Of a stretch of DNA of 64,000 bases, positions 10,629 to 18,656 are shown one piece after another. The stretch covers positions 79,481 through 143,480 of the forward strand of contig JAGYKP010000083.1 of NCBI GenBank assembly GCA_018401555.1, given 5' to 3'. The position numbers and the translations under genes were made by a program. Within the stretch, counting starts at the first letter, position 1. Each line of letters begins with the position of its first letter. This DNA is from Halomonas sp. Lineage in GTDB: Bacteria > Pseudomonadota > Gammaproteobacteria > Pseudomonadales > Halomonadaceae. Under the pieces are notes generated by a model. It did not search any database. It was not told the origin of the DNA and was given only the letters and a program-made list of their open reading frames with translations.

Positions 10629-12440
10629 TCATATTTCATCTGGGATATTAACCTGCTCCTCCCATGTTGAAAGTCCATACTCATAACTTCCATCTGGTCT
10701 GGCTTGCCCCACTAGCAGGGCAAGAAGCGTTTGATCATCCAAGTAGGAGAATGCCTTTTCAATAGACTCATAACTGTACACATGATTTTGACCGCCGCCA
10801 CCATTGACGTCTAATCCCAAAGGATCAAAGCGCCTATTAACAGCCAACCCATCAAGTATTAATCGATTACCATCACCATCATAAAAATCACTTTTCCTAA
10901 GACGGGGATTGGGGGATCCACTTTCACCTGGATCATTCGTCCAGGTCACCCCATCAAAATAAACTGGATTACCACTTTCATCGACAAACTCATATTCCCC
11001 ACCAACATCTGTCGCACGCAGATAATCCCACGACCCATCATCTTTCTGGTACTCATATCGAACGCTATATGGAGCGGATATTATCGCACCAGTAAAATCT
11101 TCATTTCCACCACCATTTAGCATGTAGTCGCCAAGGACAATTATTAGCCCATCAAAACTAGGGTTCCCCTGAAACTCTAGATCACCGTCCACTACTAAAA
11201 CCCCACTCCCTGAGAACGCGCCGTTTTTTGCGACATCAAACGTTGCCTTGGTCAACCGTCCATCTTCAGAAACATTTCCATCAAGGCCATAAACTGGGGC
11301 ATCATAAACAGTAGGATAGTCGACAAAGCTAGAATGCTCTTCGTCTTTATCAGGGAATGGATCGGGCTTACTCTTGGTTGTAACGAAAGTAACGCCATCA
11401 CCATGATCAGTATCAACCACATCGGTCCAATCGGTAGGATTATCACCTTGCTGCTGAACAAGCGCATTAACAAATAGATGAAAATCTTCGGGCTTTCTTA
11501 AAATCTCTGCCCCTAGCTTGGAGGATATTCCGCCTTTGTAATTACAGAAATTACTATTGGAAGACTCACACCCTTCATAGTTCCCAAGATACTCTGGTGG
11601 ATCACCTGCAACAACCTCTTTAGGATGATATACTCCTTCAGCATCACTAGGGCAGGTAGCATGAAAAGAACCAGACCCAGAACAAACGCTAGAATCTCTA
11701 GGTATGAAAACAGCATTATCATCAATACTAGAATTTTTCCCAATAATATCTTGAACGATCAAGGCAGCCTGACTTTTACCATAAACTGAAATTGCTGGAT
11801 TAACATAACCATCCACCTCTTCACCAGACACTGCTGCTTGAGAGCTTATTCCATCGTAATCGACAATATTGCCAGCAAGATTAAAGGGAGAAAGGGACTC
11901 ACCAAGCAATGCGCCCCAGCCCATAACAATGCGACGCCGAGCTATATGATTATCCGGGATACCGTTTGAATTTCCGTCTAGCACAGCCCCTTCATGCACG
12001 AAACCATCTGAAGAAACCGAGACTACACTGCCCAAAACTGATCCTAAAGAAATACGAAAGCAGGCATTTTCAACTTCCCCACCCACATTCACGCAGCTCC
12101 CACTAGTTGGGTCATAGCCTGTGCCGGACGCCCAGTCAGAAAAACTTTCCAATATCTTTGTAAGATAGCTGTCATAATCATCATCCGCGCTCGGTTCTCC
12201 TGGCGACTCAATATCACCTGCAGCCATGGCATCCTGTACATCGTGCCAAAACTGAGCTGCTCCATATTCTGCAGCCATCATAGCCAAGGCTCCTGCGCGC
12301 TGATTGCCAGCCATCACTTCCTCCTGTCGGGAATTCTGGTAACTGGCAAGCCCTAACAGGAGACTTACTACCAGCAAGGCAAGGGTCACCATCAGTGCCG
12401 CTCCTTGCTGTTTATTTCCAATGTGCAACACCTTATTCAT
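10629..12440 (-). CDS. pilX: Large PilX-like type IV pilus assembly protein (603 aa)
   Basis: QQGAALMVTLALLVVSLLLGLASYQNSRQEEVMAGNQRAGALAMMAAEYG N-terminus; GSGVLVVDGDLEFQGNPSFDGLIIVLGDYMLNGGGNEDFTGAII C-terminal repeat-like segment. Confidence 0.8.
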   Translation of the reverse strand: MNKVLHIGNKQQGAALMVTLALLVVSLLLGLASYQNSRQEEVMAGNQRAGALAMMAAEYGAAQFWHDVQDAMAAGDIESPGEPSADDDYDSYLTKILESFSDWASGTGYDPTSGSCVNVGGEVENACFRISLGSVLGSVVSVSSDGFVHEGAVLDGNSNGIPDNHIARRRIVMGWGALLGESLSPFNLAGNIVDYDGISSQAAVSGEEVDGYVNPAISVYGKSQAALIVQDIIGKNSSIDDNAVFIPRDSSVCSGSGSFHATCPSDAEGVYHPKEVVAGDPPEYLGNYEGCESSNSNFCNYKGGISSKLGAEILRKPEDFHLFVNALVQQQGDNPTDWTDVVDTDHGDGVTFVTTKSKPDPFPDKDEEHSSFVDYPTVYDAPVYGLDGNVSEDGRLTKATFDVAKNGAFSGSGVLVVDGDLEFQGNPSFDGLIIVLGDYMLNGGGNEDFTGAIISAPYSVRYEYQKDDGSWDYLRATDVGGEYEFVDESGNPVYFDGVTWTNDPGESGSPNPRLRKSDFYDGDGNRLILDGLAVNRRFDPLGLDVNGGGGQNHVYSYESIEKAFSYLDDQTLLALLVGQARPDGSYEYGLSTWEEQVNIPDEI

Positions 12441-12468
12441 AGCCTGCCACCTCTGCTCAAAGCCATTG

Positions 12469-13099
12469 CTAAAGAATATTCCCTCTTCTAGCTACCTTAA
12501 AAATAAAATTTCTACGACCATCTTGTTCCTCATCAGACAATGGAGGAAAGGTAACATCTATTTCTATTGCCAGACCTCTATCTTGTCGAAACTCTTCTTC
12601 ACCCTCAGAATTTACGAAAAAGTGATCCTCACCAAGAATAAAAAATAATGATTCAATATCAGATATCAACTCTTCTCCCTTTCGAGGCAGAAACATCTTC
12701 GGTTGAGCCACAACCAACAGCCACGAAAAGTGCATTCTCTTGGGAATCATATGTATATTTCACTTGGTTGAGACTTTCAGAGCTTGACGCACAATACGGA
12801 TCATTACTTCTAGCCCCATCACTGTAGCTCAGCAAAAGCACACTTTTATCAGACGAGTTATCTGCAACATCTTGTGCAGTCCTGATATCAAGGGAAATGA
12901 TGTCAAAAATCGACCTTACAGCCTGCTGCCTTGAGGCAAGCCTATCAGCCTGATCATAGCTCCTCTTTGACATTAGGAAAAGCTGTCCGGCGCCCAGCAA
13001 AATGATCAAGCCAATCAACAATGCCACCATCAACTCGACCAAAGAAAAACCCAAATCAAATCTACCAGATTTACAGCACCCTTTTCTGGACAACATCAT
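12469..13099 (-). CDS. pilW: PilW-like minor pilin assembly protein; frameshift near 12675-12690
   Basis: GFSLVELMVALLIGLIILLGAGQLFLMSKRSYDQADRLASRQQAVRSIFDIISLDIRTA; the ORF stops after SASKGRRVDI and homologous-looking sequence continues as KGEELISDIESLFFILGEDHFFVNSEGEEEFRQDRGLAIEIDVTFP. Confidence 0.75.
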
Positions 13100-13602
13100 A
13101 TAGTTCTCTTTGGCAACTTAACTCGATAGTGAAGCGTTGAAAGGCCTTGCCCCCCATCATTCACAGCCTGGCTTTCTCCGTTAAATCTTGCATCCTCCCA
13201 TCCCACAACGATCTGATAAGTACAAGATGCGGGCAGAACCTCAAGAGTAGCAACAGTTCTTAGCTCAAGGTGAGCTCCCCAGTCTTCCTTCCACTGATCA
13301 AGAAATGCAGAGTTAACTTCCACCAACTCACCTTCAGCGTCAGGGTCTGGGATATCAGCGGCAGGACAAGCATGAACTGTTGCCTCTCCCAGGCTGATCC
13401 ACAACCTTTCAACCGCGTCCTGTGCAGCCAAAGTTGCAATGGTGCGCTGATAGGAAATATGACTACTCTGAAGGGATTTAAGCTGCATAGCAGCCATCCC
13501 TAGTAACCCAATTGATAGCACCAGCACTGCCACCAACGATTCAACCAATGTAAACCCAGATGACCTTGGCACAGCCCCCTCCTTGACTCCCTGTAACATC
13601 AT
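13096..13602 (-). CDS. pilV: PilV-like minor pilin
   Basis: GFTLVESLVAVLVLSIGLLGMAAMQLKSLQSSHISYQRTIATLAAQDAVERL. Confidence 0.8.
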   Translation of the reverse strand: MMLQGVKEGAVPRSSGFTLVESLVAVLVLSIGLLGMAAMQLKSLQSSHISYQRTIATLAAQDAVERLWISLGEATVHACPAADIPDPDAEGELVEVNSAFLDQWKEDWGAHLELRTVATLEVLPASCTYQIVVGWEDARFNGESQAVNDGGQGLSTLHYRVKLPKRTI

Positions 13603-14123
13603 TAAGAGTCGCTATAAATGTTCCCAAGAGAATTGATCATCAGAACTTCTTCACCAGCAACTGGGTGGTTCAATGTGACTGAACAAGGAGTGCCAACAGA
13701 ACAAGAAATTGCCGCTCGCCCAAGAGAACTAAACGTGATTTTTCCGCTCTCAGGAACTGTACTGATACTAACGGGCGATGAAGATTCGCTGATAGATCTT
13801 AGGCAGAGACTATCCAAGGAACACTCATCAGCATCCTCGGCATCTCCTCTCCAGATTTCGACCTTCCACCCTCCACCATCTACTCCAAACAAAACCGTCA
13901 CATTAGTACGACGCTTAGCTGCTTCACTTTTTGCATAGCTCACAGCAGTTAAAACTTGATTAAAATCCGTTGACAACCGATTATTATTGATCATATTCTG
14001 AAAGCTCGGAACAGCGATTGTGGCGACAATCACGATTACTGCCATTGTTATCAAAAGCTCAATCAGGGTAAACCCAGACGGCTTTGTCCATTTACCAGCA
14101 ATCATTGTCGCTATCTTTTTCAC
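13602..14123 (-). CDS. FimU/GspH-type minor pseudopilin
   Basis: [61 protein letters not shown]. Confidence 0.8.
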   Translation of the reverse strand: MKKIATMIAGKWTKPSGFTLIELLITMAVIVIVATIAVPSFQNMINNNRLSTDFNQVLTAVSYAKSEAAKRRTNVTVLFGVDGGGWKVEIWRGDAEDADECSLDSLCLRSISESSSPVSISTVPESGKITFSSLGRAAISCSVGTPCSVTLNHPVAGEEVLMINSLGNIYSDS

Positions 14124-14547
14124 CTCTTTGATTTATTTCAAGCCACTCACAATGAATTTGACTTGTTTGCAATACGTCAGGATTTCTACTCGCCCGAATA
14201 GTAAAATAACCAGCTGACGCTGAATAGTCAGCCTCATTGACACGGTAAAACTTTTCATCCGATACCAATGGAAAGGTGCCATCAATACAACCTGAATAAC
14301 TACTGTTGACCGTATAACAACGTTCCAGTCTTCCGGCCAAATTCATCAAGAGGGACTGGCCGTCCGTGACCCTTGCCTTTTCTACATACTGCTGATAACT
14401 CGGGTAAGCAATAGCCGCTAGAATCCCGATCACGGCTACCGCAATGAGCAGCTCGATAAGGGTAAAGCCGGCGCTGCGCCGGGTGCTGCCTGTGGGCCCC
14501 TGGGGCCTGCGTCGGGTGCTCGATTGGGTCACGCCGCGCGTCTCCAT
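14092..14547 (-). CDS. pilE: PilE-like type IV minor pilin
   Basis: [53 protein letters not shown]; 32 nt overlap with next gene. Confidence 0.8.
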   Translation of the reverse strand: METRGVTQSSTRRRPQGPTGSTRRSAGFTLIELLIAVAVIGILAAIAYPSYQQYVEKARVTDGQSLLMNLAGRLERCYTVNSSYSGCIDGTFPLVSDEKFYRVNEADYSASAGYFTIRASRNPDVLQTSQIHCEWLEINQRGEKDSDNDCW

Positions 14548-14829
14548 GATTCGTTACATTCGGTTTCAGTATGTATCAAGAGTGGCTGTCCGGATAGGGT
14601 GGCGAGGCAAAATGCCGCCGACGGAGCGAAGGGGTTGGCTTCAGTCTAGCCGCTGACGGGCGGCGACACACTGGTTCGAGTCAGCTGCAGGAAACGTTGG
14701 CCCTGAGGGGATGGGGCTTGAGCCCTTCACCTCGCAGACAAGGCATATAGGAATAACTATTAATCACTTTTCATTATAACCAGCCTCCGGTAGAAAGTGC
14801 CCACGATTACCCTCCCCGACAGGCACACC

Positions 14830-16068
14830 ATGAACCGGAAGCACACCCTTCTGCTGCTGGCAGCGCTGGCGCCCGCCCAGGCGCTGGCCACCAACGGCTA
14901 CTTCTCCCACGGCTACGGCACCATCAACCAGGGCATGGCCGGTGCCGGCACCGCGCTTTCCCAGGACAGCATCGCCGCGGCCACCAATCCAGCGGGCATG
15001 GCCTTCATCGGCGACCGCGCCGATATCGGCGCCGAGCTGTTCTCGCCCCGCCGCGAATACTCGGTCGAGGGTGGTGGAGCCCAGGGCTTTTACCTGATGC
15101 CCGGCAACCGCGAGAGCGGGAACGAGGCCTTCATGATCCCCAGCGCCGGCTATAACCGCCAGGTCACCGAGCGCCAGACCCTGGGCGTCTCGATCTTTGC
15201 CAACGGCGGCATGAACACCGAATACAGCGGTCGCGACGGCGGCACCTTCGGCGCCGGCGAGGCCGGGGTGAACCTGGAACAGCTGTTTATCGCGCCCACC
15301 TGGACGTGGAAGCTCAACGAGGACCACGCCTTCGGCATCTCGCCGGTGATCGCCTACCAGCGCTTCTCTGCCGAGGGGCTCGACAGCTTCGGTGAGCTCG
15401 GCTTCTCGTCCGATCCGGGCGCGCTCTCCAACAACGGCACCGACGATGCCTGGGGCTACGGCTTCCAGCTCGGCTGGCAGGGCCAACTCACCGACGAGCT
15501 GCGCGGTGGCCTGAGCTGGCGCAAGGTGCTGAAGATGGAGGAGTTCGACGACTACCGCGGGCTCTTCGCCGAGCAGGGCGATTTCGACATCCCGCAGATG
15601 TTCCAGGGCGGCCTGGCGTGGTCCGGCATCCAGGATCACTGGCTGCTGCTGGATGTGCAGCATATCCGCTACAGCGAGATCAACAGCGTGGGCAACCCCT
15701 TCGATCCCGCCACACGCCTGGGAGATAAAGACGGATCCGGCTTTGGCTGGGACGACATGACGGTGGTGAAGCTGGGCTGGCAGTGGCGGCAGGATGAGCA
15801 GCAGACCTGGCGCGCCGGGGTGAGCTACGGAGAGCAGCCGATTCCCGACAGCGAGGTGCTGTTCAACATCCTCGCCCCCGGGGTGCAGCAGTGGCATATC
15901 ACCGGCGGATTTACCCGCCAGATCGCCGATGGGCTGGAGCTCTCCGGCATGGCCTTCTACTCTCCGGAGGAGACCGTGCGCGGCGAGAACCCCATGGGGC
16001 CGGGCCAGCAGATCGAACTCAGCATGCATCAGGTCGGCGCGGCGGTAAGCCTGGGGTGGCGGTTCTGA
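14830..16068 (+). CDS. OmpP1/FadL family outer membrane transporter
   Basis: Signal peptide, TNGYFSHGYGTINQGMAGAGTALSQDSIAAATNPAGMAFIG, C-terminal SLGWRF. Confidence 0.88.
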   Translation: MNRKHTLLLLAALAPAQALATNGYFSHGYGTINQGMAGAGTALSQDSIAAATNPAGMAFIGDRADIGAELFSPRREYSVEGGGAQGFYLMPGNRESGNEAFMIPSAGYNRQVTERQTLGVSIFANGGMNTEYSGRDGGTFGAGEAGVNLEQLFIAPTWTWKLNEDHAFGISPVIAYQRFSAEGLDSFGELGFSSDPGALSNNGTDDAWGYGFQLGWQGQLTDELRGGLSWRKVLKMEEFDDYRGLFAEQGDFDIPQMFQGGLAWSGIQDHWLLLDVQHIRYSEINSVGNPFDPATRLGDKDGSGFGWDDMTVVKLGWQWRQDEQQTWRAGVSYGEQPIPDSEVLFNILAPGVQQWHITGGFTRQIADGLELSGMAFYSPEETVRGENPMGPGQQIELSMHQVGAAVSLGWRF

Positions 16069-16072
16069 CAGC

Positions 16073-16104
16073 AACGCCGCCGTCATCTGCATGACGGCGG
16101 CGTT
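16073..16104 (+). terminator. Rho-independent terminator after fadL-like gene
   Basis: AACGCCGCCGTCAT-CTGC-ATGACGGCGGCGTT (14 bp perfect) then CGCTTTTCT. Confidence 0.8.
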
Positions 16105-16145
16105 CGCTTTTCTACTCTTCCTGCCAGCTCGCTTGCGGGTATCCG

Positions 16146-17099
16146 CTACTCGCTGACGATGACGCGCTCACGCAGTTCGCGGGGCATGGAGAAGGTGATG
16201 GTCTCCTCGCGGCCGGCGAGCTCCTCGGGGGCGCTGGCGCCTAGGCTCTGCAGCCGCTCGATCACACCCTGCACCAGCACCTCGGGCGCACTGGCACCGG
16301 CGGTGACACCGATAGCCTTCACGCCCTCGAGCCACGCCGGCTCGATCTGCTCGGCGTTATCGATCAAGTACGCGGGGGTGCCCATTCGCTCAGAAAGCTC
16401 ACGCAGCCGGTTGGAGTTCGAGCTATTGGGGCTACCGACCACCAGCACCAAGTCGCTATCCGCCGCCAACTCACGCACCGCGTCCTGGCGGTTTTGAGTG
16501 GCGTAGCAGATATCGTCCTTACGTGGCCCCTGGATCTCCGGAAACTTTTCCCGTAGCGCGTCGATCACCTTGGCCGTGTCATCCATGGAGAGCGTGGTTT
16601 GGGTGACGAAGGCGAGCTGGCTCGGGTCCTTGACCTCGAGGTTGGCCACGTCCTCCTCGTCCTCCACCAAGTAGATGGCGCCGCCGTGGGAGGTGTCGTA
16701 GCGCCCCATGGTGCCTTCTACTTCCGGGTGGCCTTCGTGGCCAATCAGAATGCACTCCTGGCCGCGCTTGGCGTAGCGCAGCACTTCCATATGCACTTTG
16801 GTGACCAGCGGGCAGGTGGCATCGAACACCTTGAGGCCGCGGCGCTCCGCCTCCTGCTGCACGGCGCGGGAGACACCATGGGCGGAGAAGATGACGATGA
16901 CATCGTCGGGGACCTCGTGGAGCTCCTCGACGAAGATGGCGCCGCGCTCGCGCAGGCTGTCCACCACGAAGCGATTGTGGACCACCTCGTGGCGCACGTA
17001 GATCGGGGGACCGAACACGTCCAGGGCGCCATTGACGATCTCGATGGCGCGGTCGACGCCGGCGCAGAAGCCGCGGGGGTTGGCCAGTTTGATCTGCAT
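16146..17099 (-). CDS. ispH: 4-hydroxy-3-methylbut-2-enyl diphosphate reductase
   Basis: [53 protein letters not shown]. Confidence 0.95.
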   Translation of the reverse strand: MQIKLANPRGFCAGVDRAIEIVNGALDVFGPPIYVRHEVVHNRFVVDSLRERGAIFVEELHEVPDDVIVIFSAHGVSRAVQQEAERRGLKVFDATCPLVTKVHMEVLRYAKRGQECILIGHEGHPEVEGTMGRYDTSHGGAIYLVEDEEDVANLEVKDPSQLAFVTQTTLSMDDTAKVIDALREKFPEIQGPRKDDICYATQNRQDAVRELAADSDLVLVVGSPNSSNSNRLRELSERMGTPAYLIDNAEQIEPAWLEGVKAIGVTAGASAPEVLVQGVIERLQSLGASAPEELAGREETITFSMPRELRERVIVSE

Positions 17100-17258
17100 G
17101 GGTATCTGCCTTGATGCGTCAGGGGCATCTGCCAATTTGGGTTTCGGTGGCCTTCGAGGTCTGGTGGCCTTCGGGGGTCTGACCCCGCATTCTCTGAGGC
17201 CACCGCCCCTTTGTTACGCCTGGGGCGTCATCTACCTGGGGGTCAGACCCCGATGGTG

Positions 17259-17332
17259 AGCCTGGGTGCCATCGCCGGGACGCCTGCGGCGCCAGTCGCG
17301 AGGCGAAGCCTCCCTCCTACCTCGATAAGCGA
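17259..17332. repeat. Degenerate copy of the REP-like unit found at 17841-18067
   Basis: agcctgggtgccatcgccgggacgcctgcggcgccagtcgcgaggcgaagcctccctcctac aligns with the 76 bp unit. Confidence 0.6.
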
Positions 17333-17333
17333 C

Positions 17334-17795
17334 TCAGTGGGTAGTGGCGGGCTTCACGTCGATCACTTCCACTTCGAAGGTCAGGGTACGCCCCGCCAGC
17401 GGGTGGTTGAAGTCCACGTCCACCTGATTGCCCTCGATGGCGCTGATCACGCCGGGCAGCTCGCCGCCGCCGGGATCGGCGAAGGACATCACGGTGCCGA
17501 TCTCAAGCGCCTCCTCGCCGAAGTCATCGCGCTTGAGGCGCTGGATGTTCTGCGGGTTGTGCTGGCCGAAGGCGTGCTCCGGGGTGATCTCGAAGGTGGC
17601 GCTCTCGCCGGCGCTCATGCCCTTCATGGGGTGCTCGAAGCCGGGCGGCAGGTTGCCGTCGCCCACCTGGAAGGTGGCCGGGGCCTTGTCGCGGGTGGAG
17701 TCCACCACGGTGCCGTCTTCCAGCTTGAGGGTGAAGTGCAGGGTCACTTCCATGCCCTCGTCGATGCGGTGTTGGGGGCTTTGCTGTTCGGTCAT
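17334..17795 (-). CDS. fkpB: FKBP-type peptidyl-prolyl cis-trans isomerase (SlpA/FkpB)
   Basis: VTLHFTLKLEDGTVVDSTRDKAPATFQVGDGNLPPGFEHPMKGM, VDFNHPLAGRTLTFEVEV. Confidence 0.88.
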   Translation of the reverse strand: MTEQQSPQHRIDEGMEVTLHFTLKLEDGTVVDSTRDKAPATFQVGDGNLPPGFEHPMKGMSAGESATFEITPEHAFGQHNPQNIQRLKRDDFGEEALEIGTVMSFADPGGGELPGVISAIEGNQVDVDFNHPLAGRTLTFEVEVIDVKPATTH

Positions 17796-17840
17796 GGGTC
17801 TTGGGACTCGGTAAACAGGATTTCGGTTCGGTAGCGAAGC

Positions 17841-18067
17841 TTGGGCAACTCTGCCGGGCGCCTTCGGCGCCAATCGCGCAGCGGAGCTGCCCTCCTACAA
17901 AAACTCGTCGTTGCCTTGGGTGCCTCGCCGGGGCGCCTCACGGCGCCATTCGAGCAGCGGAGCTGCCCTCCTACAGAAACTCGTCGTTGCTTTGGGTACC
18001 TCGCTGGGGCGCCTGACGGCGCCAGTCGCGCAGCGGAGCCGGCCTCCTACAAATTCTCGTCGTTGTC
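17841..18067. repeat. Tandem REP-like array, three units of 75-76 bp
   Basis: Units start at 17841, 17916 and 17992 (TTGGG...); each contains GGGCGCC...GGCGCC and GCAGCggaGC(T/C)G(C/G) then CCTCCTACA and CTCGTCGTTG. Confidence 0.85.
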
Positions 18068-18076
18068 TTGGGTGGC

Positions 18077-18646
18077 CTAGCCCCGGCGGCGGGCGCGGCG
18101 CTTCTCGCCGAACAGCGACTCCCAGATCAGCCCGATGGCGCCCAGGGTGATGCCGATGTCCGCTACGTTGAAGGCCGGGTAGTACCAGCCGGCCGCGTGG
18201 AAGGAGAGGAAGTCCACCACGTAGCCGTGTACCAGGCGGTCGTAGAGGTTGCCCAGCGCGCCGCCGATGATCATGGCGAGCGATGCCGCCAGCAGCGTCT
18301 CGTCGCGCTTGAGGCGGCGCATCCAGAGCGTCAGGCCGATGCTCGCGCCCACCGCGATGGTGGCGAAGAACCAGCGCTGCCAGCCGGGGTGTTCGGCCAG
18401 AAAGCTAAACGCCGCGCCGGTGTTGTGCAGCAGCGTGAGGTTGAAAAACGGCAGCACCTCCACCGGCCGGGCATATGCGAGCCAGGCGCTGGCGGCGTAC
18501 TTGGTGGCGAGATCCAGCACGATCACCGCCAGCGACAGCCACAGCCAGCGCAGCGGCTGCTGCATGGGCGCCACCTCGGCGCCCCTTGCAGCGCCCTGCC
18601 CTGCGCGCTCTTGGGTCTCCTCGCTTTTATCTTCACTGCTGGCCAT
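18077..18646 (-). CDS. lspA: Lipoprotein signal peptidase II
   Basis: VIVLDLATKY, FFNLTLLHNTGAAFSFL, GGALGNLYDRLVHGYVVDFLSF, PAFNVADIGITLG. Confidence 0.93.
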   Translation of the reverse strand: MASSEDKSEETQERAGQGAARGAEVAPMQQPLRWLWLSLAVIVLDLATKYAASAWLAYARPVEVLPFFNLTLLHNTGAAFSFLAEHPGWQRWFFATIAVGASIGLTLWMRRLKRDETLLAASLAMIIGGALGNLYDRLVHGYVVDFLSFHAAGWYYPAFNVADIGITLGAIGLIWESLFGEKRRARRRG

Positions 18647-18656
18647 GCCGGGCACC

